Origin: Alphaproteobacteria bacterium
GTDB taxonomy: Bacteria; Pseudomonadota; Alphaproteobacteria; UBA828
Assembly: GCA_022820945.1 (NCBI GenBank)
Contig: JAJEEP010000127.1
Coordinates: 1 to 64,000 of the forward strand
Length of the DNA: 64,000 nt
Direction: 5' to 3'
The notes under the pieces were generated by a model. The model was not told where the DNA came from. It saw nothing but the letters and a program-made list of their open reading frames with translations, and searched no databases. Below, piece after piece: positions 39,733-47,258 of the stretch (the first letter of the stretch is position 1; every line of letters begins with the position of its first letter). Made by a program: the position numbers and the translations under genes.

Positions 39733-40830
39733 TCAACTGGCGGTTGCCGGGGCGCGTGACGTTCCGCGCCCGCGCTTTGTCCAGATCAGCGCGTCCACCA
39801 CGTAGTGATGGAAGTTGACGATTTGATACAGAACGATCGTCGCCGAGAACCCCGCGAAGAGCAACCAGTCTATGGTCCGCAGTACCCCCCAATAGAAGGC
39901 ACCGGTGATAGCAAGACATACCAGCAAGTACAGCCACAACCGTCCACTCTGGCTGATATACGACAGAAAACGCGCATTTGGATCCCGCCCCCGTGCAAAA
40001 CGCTTGTTGTTGAACATCCAGACAAAGAGGATGTATTGGTAGTTGTGCCAGATGTTGATCATCAGCCATCCCAGGGTGATGTCGGATATCCAGACGTATC
40101 CGAGGCCGAAGATCGCGAAGTGAGTCAGCATGTAGAGCGTGTGGACGGTGGCAAGGCGTCCGCGCCACAGGGCCACCAGACGCCGTCCAGCCCAAACCAG
40201 AAGCAGCGCCCCCATGACGTAGCCTGCGGTGCTGGCGACCGACTCCGGGACCGGAAACGTCCAGAGTTCCATGCCGATGAAATGCTCGTGATCCTGGCTG
40301 GAGCGAAGCAGGATTCCGTAGACCGGCATCGCGAAGAAGATCGCCTGGTCGAGCCATCCGTCCTCGTAGAGACTGTTTGGATCCGTCCGGCGATAGGCGC
40401 GTGAAATTCCCCAGCTCTGCCGCGTGTAGTGCCACCATTGCCAATAGAAATAGATCGTTACGATGACCAAGATCCCGACCGTCCAGGCAAGCAAAACGGT
40501 GACCGCGGCAATGACCGGCACGAGGTAGGCGATCATCCACCGGTGCTCACGGAAGCTCGCCCTGTCGAAGCAGAGCCTCGTGTAGGTGGAGATCACATGG
40601 TGATATCCCAGCACCCAGAGATCGACCACCAGGATCGGGTAGAACCAGGACGGTTCGTAAAGGATCGCGGCTCCACAGAGCAGCGCGAGAGAGATTCCAC
40701 CGAAAATGAGTGCGCTGTCGAAACCGGCATCACGCAGCCATGCCAGGGAGGACCGCGGCTCGCTGTGCGATGCCGCAGCCGGAATCGGCTCTCTGGGTCT
40801 GGCGTATCCCGGCATTCGATCCCCGCTCAT
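39733..40830 (-). CDS. His-rich polytopic membrane protein, unknown
   Basis: 365 aa from ATG 40830 with AGGTG upstream. About eight membrane spans are visible. Histidines sit at membrane edges in repeated patterns: LWVLGYHHVISTYTRL, YFYWQWWHYTRQSWGISR, INIWHNYQYILFVWMFNNKRF and IVNFHHYVVDALIWTK. Such clusters can bind metal, as in membrane di-iron oxygenases or hydroxylases, but the canonical eight-His spacing is not obvious. It heads the cassette transcript, 76 bases before the sulfotransferase gene. I do not recognise a named family. Confidence 0.55.
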   Translation of the reverse strand: MSGDRMPGYARPREPIPAAASHSEPRSSLAWLRDAGFDSALIFGGISLALLCGAAILYEPSWFYPILVVDLWVLGYHHVISTYTRLCFDRASFREHRWMIAYLVPVIAAVTVLLAWTVGILVIVTIYFYWQWWHYTRQSWGISRAYRRTDPNSLYEDGWLDQAIFFAMPVYGILLRSSQDHEHFIGMELWTFPVPESVASTAGYVMGALLLVWAGRRLVALWRGRLATVHTLYMLTHFAIFGLGYVWISDITLGWLMINIWHNYQYILFVWMFNNKRFARGRDPNARFLSYISQSGRLWLYLLVCLAITGAFYWGVLRTIDWLLFAGFSATIVLYQIVNFHHYVVDALIWTKRGRGTSRAPATAS

Positions 40831-41511
40831 CGATCCGCACCTATGGACTTGTCGTAACCAGTCATTGGATGAAAACTTGACCTTTCATTCGAAAGAGTCA
40901 TGACACACCGCGTCAAGGGATGATGCCGTTACCGCGGTGCAACCGCGTATCCGGGAAATGCATAAATCGCCCAACTCCTTCCCAGTTCTTTTGGCCGAAA
41001 GATGAACGTAGCCGGCGCTCTCTTCGACACGCCCCAACCTTATACCTCCGTATATAGCGCCCAAGACTACCACACTCGACTCCACTCATCTTGATCGACT
41101 GATTGATACAGTGTCGCGAGTATTTGCTTCTACTAAATAGCAGAAATGTCTCAGTCCAATGCTGTTTTTACAGCCAATATACGTTAGCACTATTGAGCTA
41201 TGCATGCAAGAAGAAGTGCGTACGCTGCAGCGTTTCCTGAAGATGGAAACGTCGTAGTATTGCGAACTTCGGCACCGTAGAGCGAGACTGGCGGCGCGAT
41301 CTGGCACCAGCGGGTTCGGAACGTGAAACACGTGCCCGGCACCGTCGACCGAAGCCGTTTGGAGCGAACGGGCTCGCTCGCCAGGGGTGTCATCGCGCCG
41401 AGGCTCGTCGTCTCGCCGGCGGACTGTTGTGGTTCGCAGCATGGCAGATTCCTTCCAGCGAGGGCTGGCACGATGAGGCGGAGAAATTCGACCGGTCTCA
41501 ATGGCGCACGC
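40831..41511 (-). promoter_or_regulatory. Long AT-richer intergenic region upstream of the Dlt-like cassette
   Basis: 681 bp between the amidase stop and the cassette start, visibly less GC-rich than its surroundings around 41040-41240. It should contain the cassette promoter. The best eye-found pair on the minus strand is TTGCAT, 17 bases, TAACGT near 41180-41207, which is weak. Two hairpins are clear: CGTTTCC/GGAAACG at 41231-41251 (7-bp stem, 7-base loop) and GCTGT/ACAGC at 41161-41174. No protein-coding gene is supported. Confidence 0.4.
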
Positions 41512-42723
41512 TCAGCAAGGTTCCAGGAAATACTCGTCGACAGCCTTGAGGATCGCTACGGCCAGCGCCCTCCTGTGATTGACGCTCTTCAGGCGTTCGG
41601 CATCCTGCTCGTTGGACAAGAAGCCGAGCTCGATCAGGACCGACGGGACATCCGGTGCCTTGAGCACGCGGAACTCCGCCATTCGGTGGGAGCGGTTGAC
41701 GAGGGGAGCCACATCGCCGAGCGCGGGGACCAGCAGTCCTGCAAGTACAACGGAACAGTTCATGGTTCCCTGCTGCTCCATCGAAGCAAGAACCGCAGCG
41801 ACATCGGGATCAAGCTGCTCCGGCGCCTCGATACCGGCGGCGATGTCAGCCTTGTTCTCGAACCTGGCGAGCTCGGCTGTCTCGGCGTCGGAGGCCTCCT
41901 CGGACAGGGTGTAGACCGAGGCTCCGTGCACCCGGCGATCATGCACGCGGTCTACGTGAATTGAGAGGAGGACGTCCGCGCCGGAATTGCGGGCGAATGC
42001 CACGCGCTGCCAGAGCCCGACCTTGCGGTCGCTGTCCCGGGTCATTGCCACGCGATAGCGACCGGTTTCCTGGAGAACGTCGCGAAGCTCACGCGCAAAG
42101 GTCAGGACGATAACTTTCTCCTGTACACCACCCGACGAGACCGCCCCGGGATCGCGCCCTCCGTGGCCGGGGTCGAGGGCGATGAGGCGGACGAGGGATG
42201 GCGGCAGCGGCCTCAACCGTGGCAGCGGCGCAGGGTCCGGCGGCTGAACGCGGACGGTGGCGAGAAACGCCGACGCGGGCACGGGAGCGAGATCGAGGAT
42301 CAGGCGGTAGGGGTTCCTGGAGACTGCGTCGGCCTCAAGCCACTGCGCACTGCCCAGGATGAGCGGCAGATCCAGGTCGATCACGATGCGCGAGGTATCG
42401 GGCCGGAATTGGCCGAACCGGATCTGAGCCACGCCGTCACGGCCGATGGTGAGAGTGCGATCCGGCAGTACCCAGCGCACCGGCGACAGATCGATCACCA
42501 GCCGCTCCGGCCCGGCCAGAGCGAAGACCTGAAAGTCAACCGCTCCGGTCAGTTCCACGACGAGCCGCGTCCCGTCGCCGTACCGATCCACGCGCACATC
42601 CTCCACCGACGGCGCAGCAGCCTCGACTGCGAGCGAAAGTGCGCAGAGCCAGACGACGGTGGCCGCAGCGACGATCCCGCACAGCCTCGTCGCGCGAACC
42701 GTTGCTTTCGTTTGCTGCTGCAA
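41512..42723 (-). CDS. amiC: N-acetylmuramoyl-L-alanine amidase with AMIN domain (AmiC type)
   Basis: 403 aa. A signal peptide (LCGIVAAATVVWLCALSLAVEAAA) leads into an AMIN domain (residues ~40-150: VEDVRVDRYGDGTRLVVELT, VIDLSPVRW). The zinc amidase domain starts near residue 175. Candidate metal and catalytic residues are H in IALDPGHGGRDPG, E in GGVQEKVIVL, H in LLSIHVDRV and E in VLIELGFLSN. It cuts the peptide from N-acetylmuramic acid during daughter-cell separation and is recruited by the AMIN domain to the septum or outer membrane. Codon use and completeness suggest a working chromosomal gene. Confidence 0.9.
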   Translation of the reverse strand: MQQQTKATVRATRLCGIVAAATVVWLCALSLAVEAAAPSVEDVRVDRYGDGTRLVVELTGAVDFQVFALAGPERLVIDLSPVRWVLPDRTLTIGRDGVAQIRFGQFRPDTSRIVIDLDLPLILGSAQWLEADAVSRNPYRLILDLAPVPASAFLATVRVQPPDPAPLPRLRPLPPSLVRLIALDPGHGGRDPGAVSSGGVQEKVIVLTFARELRDVLQETGRYRVAMTRDSDRKVGLWQRVAFARNSGADVLLSIHVDRVHDRRVHGASVYTLSEEASDAETAELARFENKADIAAGIEAPEQLDPDVAAVLASMEQQGTMNCSVVLAGLLVPALGDVAPLVNRSHRMAEFRVLKAPDVPSVLIELGFLSNEQDAERLKSVNHRRALAVAILKAVDEYFLEPC

Positions 42724-42766
42724 TATGTTGCCCCTCGCAGACCGGAAATAAAGGTTTCCGGGATCC

Positions 42767-43461
42767 TCAGTCCAGCCAGTGGGTAATGCCCACTTCGACG
42801 TTGTGAGCCTCTATGGGTGCGGAGGTGCTGCCGAATCTCGCGTCTTCGGTCGCGAAATAGCGATAGCCCAGCGACGCGGAGAAGTCCTGGGACAGGTGGT
42901 ACTGGAGGCCAGTGAACAGCTGCCAGGCAAATACGCTGTCCCGGCCATCGGCTTCGTCGAACGACACACGTGCAATGGAGCGCATACCGGCGTCGACGAG
43001 GGCCATGCCGATGCCGCCGCCGACGTACAAGTTGAAAAGACCCAAATCCAGCGACGACACGACATTCCCCATGACCGAGTATGACGTCACGTCGCCGATC
43101 GCTCGATAGGGGCCGGGATCGGCAACGCCACCCAGCCGAAAGTTCGATATCCTGTCGATCGCGAAGTTCCGGTACCCGATCTCCAACTCGCCCCGGACCC
43201 CCTACTTCTGGCCGTAGCCCATGACGAGAACAAGACCAGGGCCCCTGTCGAATGCCCCATCCATTCCTCCATTCGGGCTCCCCGAAGCGTCGTGGAAGTC
43301 GGCGTGAACGTCAGCCGGCATGACCAGAGCACCGCTCGCCGAGAGATAGAGGCGCGGCACGCTGCCTTGATTGTCCTGAGCGAGAAGGGGCCGGCAGCAA
43401 ATAGTAGAACCACGACTGGCAACAGCACTCTTCCCAACACTCTCACGACACTCACTCCCAT
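42767..43461 (-). pseudogene. Broken outer-membrane beta-barrel protein gene
   Basis: A signal peptide starting MGVSVVRVLGRVLLPVVVLLF begins at 43461 but then leaves frame. The mature part AQDNQGSVPRLYLSASGAL lies one frame over, so a single-base shift occurs near 43375-43390. That frame stops at TAG 43202-43204 (after VMGYGQK) and continues unchanged in frame as GVRGELEIGYRNF... to YRYFATEDARFGSTSAP and GITHWLD. Once joined it is a small porin of the OmpA/OmpW-like or surface-antigen type. Two lesions in 700 bp make it a pseudogene, unless both are sequencing errors. Confidence 0.7.
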
Positions 43462-43528
43462 TCCGGTAATAGACAGGCGGCGCGCTCGGACGTTCCACGG
43501 TCTTCCAGAAGAATGGTTTTCTGCCGCC

Positions 43529-43879
43529 TCATGTGCATAACACGGCATAAATCGCCTCTTCCCTGTCCTGGTGCATGACGTTGACCTCCTCGATGAGCCA
43601 GTAGCGAGTGAGCGCTATCAGTCCGTCTCCGGCTTCGGGGCGAGGCCGGCCCATCAGCAGGAACACGGCGGAATCGTCCCGCTGCGGGAACTGTTCGGCG
43701 GCGTGGTGGTCGGCCTGGACCAACTGCCGCTCCACGCGGTCCGCGCCGTCCACCACGGCATCGGGGGGGCGGGGGTCTTGCTTGCGCTGCCTCAGGTGCC
43801 AGCCCGTAAAGCCGAACTCCCTGAGGTGTCGGGCGGCCGTCAGCGCGGCCGGATTGCGCTCAAGGCTGCGTCTGCTCAT
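43529..43879 (-). CDS. Hypothetical 116-aa protein
   Basis: ATG 43879 (MSRRSLERNPAALTAARHLR). It is soluble and charged, with RQRKQDPRPPDAVVDGADRV and a better-ordered C-terminal half (DDSAVFLLMGRPRPEAGDGLIALTRYWLIEEVNVMHQ). It ends with VLCT at 43529. The C-terminal half reads like a genuine folded domain, but no family is recognised, and the frame stays open for another 640 bases upstream of this ATG, so the start is uncertain. Confidence 0.35.
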   Translation of the reverse strand: MSRRSLERNPAALTAARHLREFGFTGWHLRQRKQDPRPPDAVVDGADRVERQLVQADHHAAEQFPQRDDSAVFLLMGRPRPEAGDGLIALTRYWLIEEVNVMHQDREEAIYAVLCT

Positions 43880-44621
43880 GGATCGAAGGTTCCTCAGCGC
43901 GCGTTTGTTGTTCGAGATAATCCGGCTGCAACGGCACTGGTGGCCCTGGCCTCGCCAGCGTTTGCCGTTGCAGTCGAGTAGCCGGCGACCGGGTCGTCCG
44001 GTCGCCGGGGGCCTGTCTGCGACCTCGGGCGGTTTCGAGCCCGATGTGCATGGTCTTCGGCGCCCGCATCTGCCCGGCTTCCGTCCGGCACCGCCGGCGT
44101 TGGGGACAAGAATCCGTGCACAGCTGCAAGGAAGTGCAGCCTCGAACTCCTTCTTGCTCGGCCGTTCACGTCCCTCTCTCATTTCGTGCCACGGCAGCGC
44201 GGCACGCCCGACAAGCCGGAAGGGGTTAGCCGGCGCGGGCGGACTTGGCGGCGAGGCCCGGGTATGTGCGAGTACCTCGCCTGTAGGTCGGCAAATTTCT
44301 CGCTCCCGGAGCGCTCCGGCGATGGTGCCCGGTGAGGCATTCATGGAGAGGCAGGTCTCGTATGCGTTGTTCATTCTGTTCTTCACGGTGCCGGAGAAGC
44401 AGAGAGAAACGTCCTTGCCGATCCGGGATTGTAGGAGCGTCGAGTGCCGGACTTCGCCACCGGTGCGATACTGGCGCACAGGAAGCGCCGGCCGCCGGCC
44501 AGGGGCACGCCTGGTGTGCATGTCTTCGCTGGGAGCCGGAGATACGCCATGGACGAGGCGGACCGCTTCTCCTCGCTCCAGCCGGACCGGGCGGACAATA
44601 TCTGCGCGGCAGGACGGTCGT
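43880..44621 (-). other. Gene-poor stretch with a strong hairpin
   Basis: 742 bp in which no reading frame on either strand shows recognisable protein features. It contains a perfect 11-bp stem (CCGGCGACCGG / CCGGTCGCCGG, loop GTCGT) at 43982-44008. Fragments of minus-strand frame are open but low in conserved character, so it may be decayed coding DNA. Confidence 0.4.
43982..44008. terminator. 11-bp perfect hairpin
   Basis: CCGGCGACCGG at 43982-43992 pairs with CCGGTCGCCGG at 43998-44008 across a 5-base loop. No T-run flanks it. It may end transcription from the nuclease side or be a protein-binding site. Confidence 0.35.
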
Positions 44622-45368
44622 TCACCGGTGCGACCTCCTCCATCCTGCCTCTCGGGCCTCGGCCTCGGTGCAGAACCAGCGTTCGCCCTTCACTCGATTG
44701 ATTCGGGTCCGCTCGTAGTATTGCCCGCCGGGGAGGTGGTAGATGCGCTCTCCGTCGCGGGCGATATTGCCCTTGATGAGGCAGTTGCCGGGAGTGCGGT
44801 CTTCCTTTCGGGGCCTGACCTGGCATGTCGACAGCAGGCGCTCTCCCGCGCGCCAGTCCCAGGGCGCGACGAACTCGCCGTGCCAGAGACCCCTCCGGGA
44901 CTCTCTTGCCGATGCCTCTTCGCTCACGTAGGCGTCCGAATACTGGCGATAGGCAAGCGCCCACCCCTGGATGACCAGCCAGGCTCCCAGGTCACTGCCG
45001 CCGACGCGGCAGAGCGCCACGAGGCGGCCGTAGCGGTCCCGATCCCTCTCCTCGCAGTCCACGAGGCCGCCGCCGATCCGATCTCTCAGTGCACGCGTTG
45101 CCTGCCTGCCGCACTTCCGGGCCGTGCCGCCGACGCAACAGAGCTGCTCGCTTTCCGGCGCATCGATCCCGTGTAGCCGGATGCGGCTACCACTCACCTC
45201 GATGGTGTCGCCGTCGATCACCCGAGCCAGCCCGGACACATCCGCATGGGCGGATCCCGACAGAACGGTGGTCAGGAAAAGGAGACATGCCGCCACCAAG
45301 CCCACTACGCTTCCGACTTTCGGGCCTCCGCGAACGCGGCATGAGAGAAATCGATCCTCGACCGGCAC
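44622..45368 (-). CDS. Secreted thermonuclease-family nuclease (SNase fold)
   Basis: About 248 aa from GTG 45368, which lies just past the upstream stop. GTG 45305 would give 227 aa with a shorter leader. The export signal is VGLVAACLLFLTTVLSGSAHA. The SNase domain shows ARVIDGDTIEVSGSRIRLHGIDAPE (metal Asp and catalytic Arg), TRALRDRI and RDRDRYGRLVALC. Extra cysteines (CCVGGTARKC, and CQVRP...GNC) and a C-terminal domain ending ...YERTRINRVKGERWFCTEAEAREAGWR resemble SNase-Excalibur-like secreted forms. It would degrade extracellular DNA/RNA. It follows cpaE on the same strand with no gap, so it may be co-transcribed. Confidence 0.85.
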   Translation of the reverse strand: MPVEDRFLSCRVRGGPKVGSVVGLVAACLLFLTTVLSGSAHADVSGLARVIDGDTIEVSGSRIRLHGIDAPESEQLCCVGGTARKCGRQATRALRDRIGGGLVDCEERDRDRYGRLVALCRVGGSDLGAWLVIQGWALAYRQYSDAYVSEEASARESRRGLWHGEFVAPWDWRAGERLLSTCQVRPRKEDRTPGNCLIKGNIARDGERIYHLPGGQYYERTRINRVKGERWFCTEAEAREAGWRRSHR

Positions 45369-45370
45369 CG

Positions 45371-46525
45371 TCAATCTCTCTGCGGCACGGCGGCGCTCTC
45401 GAGGATACGATCCAGCACCTGCCTTACGGCGTTGCGCCACGCCCGTCCGGGCTGCTTCGATTTTCCCTCGGTGGCTGCCACGTGAATCGCGGAATCGAAG
45501 GGCACCGCGATATCGGGTTTGCGGTCGCCCAGCGCGTAGCGGATATGCGCCGGCGACAGCGCGCTTCGCGGCATCCTCGGAAGGCTTTGCACCAAGGTCG
45601 CGGGGTGGCTCGTACCAAGAAGGGCCAGGCATCGAACCGCAGCACTCAGGCTGGACAGCGTCGGTTCGTAGAGCAGCACGCGGGCGTCGGTCTGCTGCAT
45701 GATGTCGAGCTGCGTGACGGGATCCGGGAACCCTCTCACCAGCACCAGGTGCGTCCGGTTGGCGAGGTGCCCGAGCAACCTGAGTACCGAGACCGACGAA
45801 GGTGCTGCCGGAAGGGCCAAATCCAGAGCGTAGGCGAACAGTGACACTTGGGCATCGACGGGCATGCATACGCCGTCGATCCGGTCGGCTGCCGCGCCCA
45901 CATCGGTGTCGTTCCCGGCCTGTGCGCTCAACGCTTCAAGCAACGCCGGAAGACCCTCGGCAGGCTCGGAGCCCAACAGCGCGGGAAGCCGTCCGGATAT
46001 CGGATCGAGATCGACCACCGACACCGTCCGTCCTTCGGCGCCGATGGCACGGGCGAGCGCGGCTACAAGGGTGGAGGTCCCGCTGCCTGCGCTGCCCGCG
46101 AACGCGACCACCCGTCCTGCGTAGGGGCGCTCGGCACCCTCGTCCGTCACCGCCGCGCAGGCCTCGCGCACAAGGGAGGCGGATACGGGTTTGACCAGAT
46201 AGTCGGCGATACCCTGCTGAAATAATTCCCGGGTGTACTGCGCCGTGTCGATGGAGCCGATGGCGATCACGGCGGTCTCGAAGGCGCACACCGCCGTCAG
46301 CTCCCGGGCGGCCGAGCCAGGTTCCGCGATGCCGTCGAGGTCGACGAACAGTACTCTGGAGGCCGGTTCGTTCGCGAGCGTGCGCAGTGCCGCTGCGAGA
46401 CGTCCGCGCTGGATCCTCGCCTTGCGGCCCTCGAGCCCGGAACGAAGCGCCCGCAGCGTCTCGCCATCCGAAGCGAACGCTCGCGCGTAGAGGCTGTCAG
46501 GCGAAAGTGCCATGATCGCGCTCAC
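45371..46525 (-). CDS. cpaE: CpaE/TadZ-like pilus-localisation ATPase
   Basis: 384 aa from GTG 46525 (ATG 46513 gives 380 aa). An N-terminal receiver-like domain (VLFVDLDGI, AVIAIGSID, GIADYLVKPVSASLV) is followed by a ParA/MinD-type domain. The P-loop reads FAGSAGSGTSTLVAAL with no signature lysine. VSVVDLDPISGRLPALLGS and HLVLVRGFPDPVTQLDIMQQ are further CpaE motifs. CpaE/TadZ localises the Tad pilus machine, often with weak ATPase. In a usual tad locus cpaF/tadA follows, but here a nuclease gene does. Confidence 0.75.
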   Translation of the reverse strand: MSAIMALSPDSLYARAFASDGETLRALRSGLEGRKARIQRGRLAAALRTLANEPASRVLFVDLDGIAEPGSAARELTAVCAFETAVIAIGSIDTAQYTRELFQQGIADYLVKPVSASLVREACAAVTDEGAERPYAGRVVAFAGSAGSGTSTLVAALARAIGAEGRTVSVVDLDPISGRLPALLGSEPAEGLPALLEALSAQAGNDTDVGAAADRIDGVCMPVDAQVSLFAYALDLALPAAPSSVSVLRLLGHLANRTHLVLVRGFPDPVTQLDIMQQTDARVLLYEPTLSSLSAAVRCLALLGTSHPATLVQSLPRMPRSALSPAHIRYALGDRKPDIAVPFDSAIHVAATEGKSKQPGRAWRNAVRQVLDRILESAAVPQRD

Positions 46526-46558
46526 GGCCGGAGGGGAGCCAGGATGGGCCTCGGTCGC

Positions 46559-47218
46559 TCACGAGCCGCCTCCGATCGAGGAGGCCGTCTCGGACGGCGC
46601 GGGCAACTCGCGGACCTGGTCTCCCACCCAACGCCGGTAGCCGTTCAACGGCGCCCCGTGCGTAGCATGCGTGATCCCGGAGGATGCGCAGAGCCGCGCC
46701 TGCGCGTCGGGATCCAACGCTCCCTCCGGCACCACGTTCGCCGGCCCCATGACGCTCGGTGTTGCAGTCGCGCGCTGGCTCTTGCTGCATCCATGCAGCG
46801 CGGCCTGCATGGCCTGATGATAATCCAGCACGTGCTCCGTCTCCGCATGCAGAGAGGCGCTCAAGCCGCGCAGGGGAGCGAAGTAGGTATCCCGTTGCGC
46901 CAACCGCTCCTGGCAGCCGCCGAGAACGACGACGACGCACAGGGCGGCGGTGATGGCGGCTGGGAGGCTGCGGGTCGGGAGGTCGGGCACGACAATGTTT
47001 CCTGCGTTGCGTCGGTCAGGCGGGCGCTCTCCATCCGGGATATCGCCGCGGAGGGAGAGGAAGCCCGCCGGAAATGAGCCGGCATTCGGATCTGGCACGG
47101 CCGCATTGCGGAGACGCGTCCCGGCAGGATGGTTTGCGGCAGGAGTCGAGGCCACCGCGGGGGCGGCTGCAGCTCTCTCCCGCGAAGCGGGGACATCTAT
47201 CGGGCGCGTGTTCCTCAT
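46559..47218 (-). CDS. Membrane-anchored protein at the cpaD position
   Basis: 219 aa from ATG 47218, supported by GGAG 6 bases upstream. The first 85 residues are Ala/Pro/Arg-rich and disordered. A hydrophobic segment ending in a lipobox-like LCVVVVLGGCQ lies internally near residue 100. A GTG at 46990 would make a standard lipoprotein of 143 aa (VPDLPTRSLPAAITAALCVV...). After the Cys come RDTYFAPLRGLSASLHAETEHVLDYHQ and a Ser/Thr-rich end. It sits between the secretin and CpaE, where CpaD/RcpB lipoproteins occur, but similarity to CpaD is not evident. Confidence 0.5.
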   Translation of the reverse strand: MRNTRPIDVPASRERAAAAPAVASTPAANHPAGTRLRNAAVPDPNAGSFPAGFLSLRGDIPDGERPPDRRNAGNIVVPDLPTRSLPAAITAALCVVVVLGGCQERLAQRDTYFAPLRGLSASLHAETEHVLDYHQAMQAALHGCSKSQRATATPSVMGPANVVPEGALDPDAQARLCASSGITHATHGAPLNGYRRWVGDQVRELPAPSETASSIGGGS

Positions 47219-47258
47219 TGCGTACTCCAGGAGGAGAAACTGCACGGCGGCACCGTCC

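Noticed and set aside
41180-41207. Promoter TTGCAT-17-TAACGT on the minus strand
   Set aside because: Only three of six bases match at each box; mentioned in the gap entry but not called as a promoter.
44383-44964. Minus-strand 193-aa frame overlapping the nuclease
   Set aside because: It lies in another frame of the nuclease gene and shows no domain, only Arg/Pro-rich shadow sequence.
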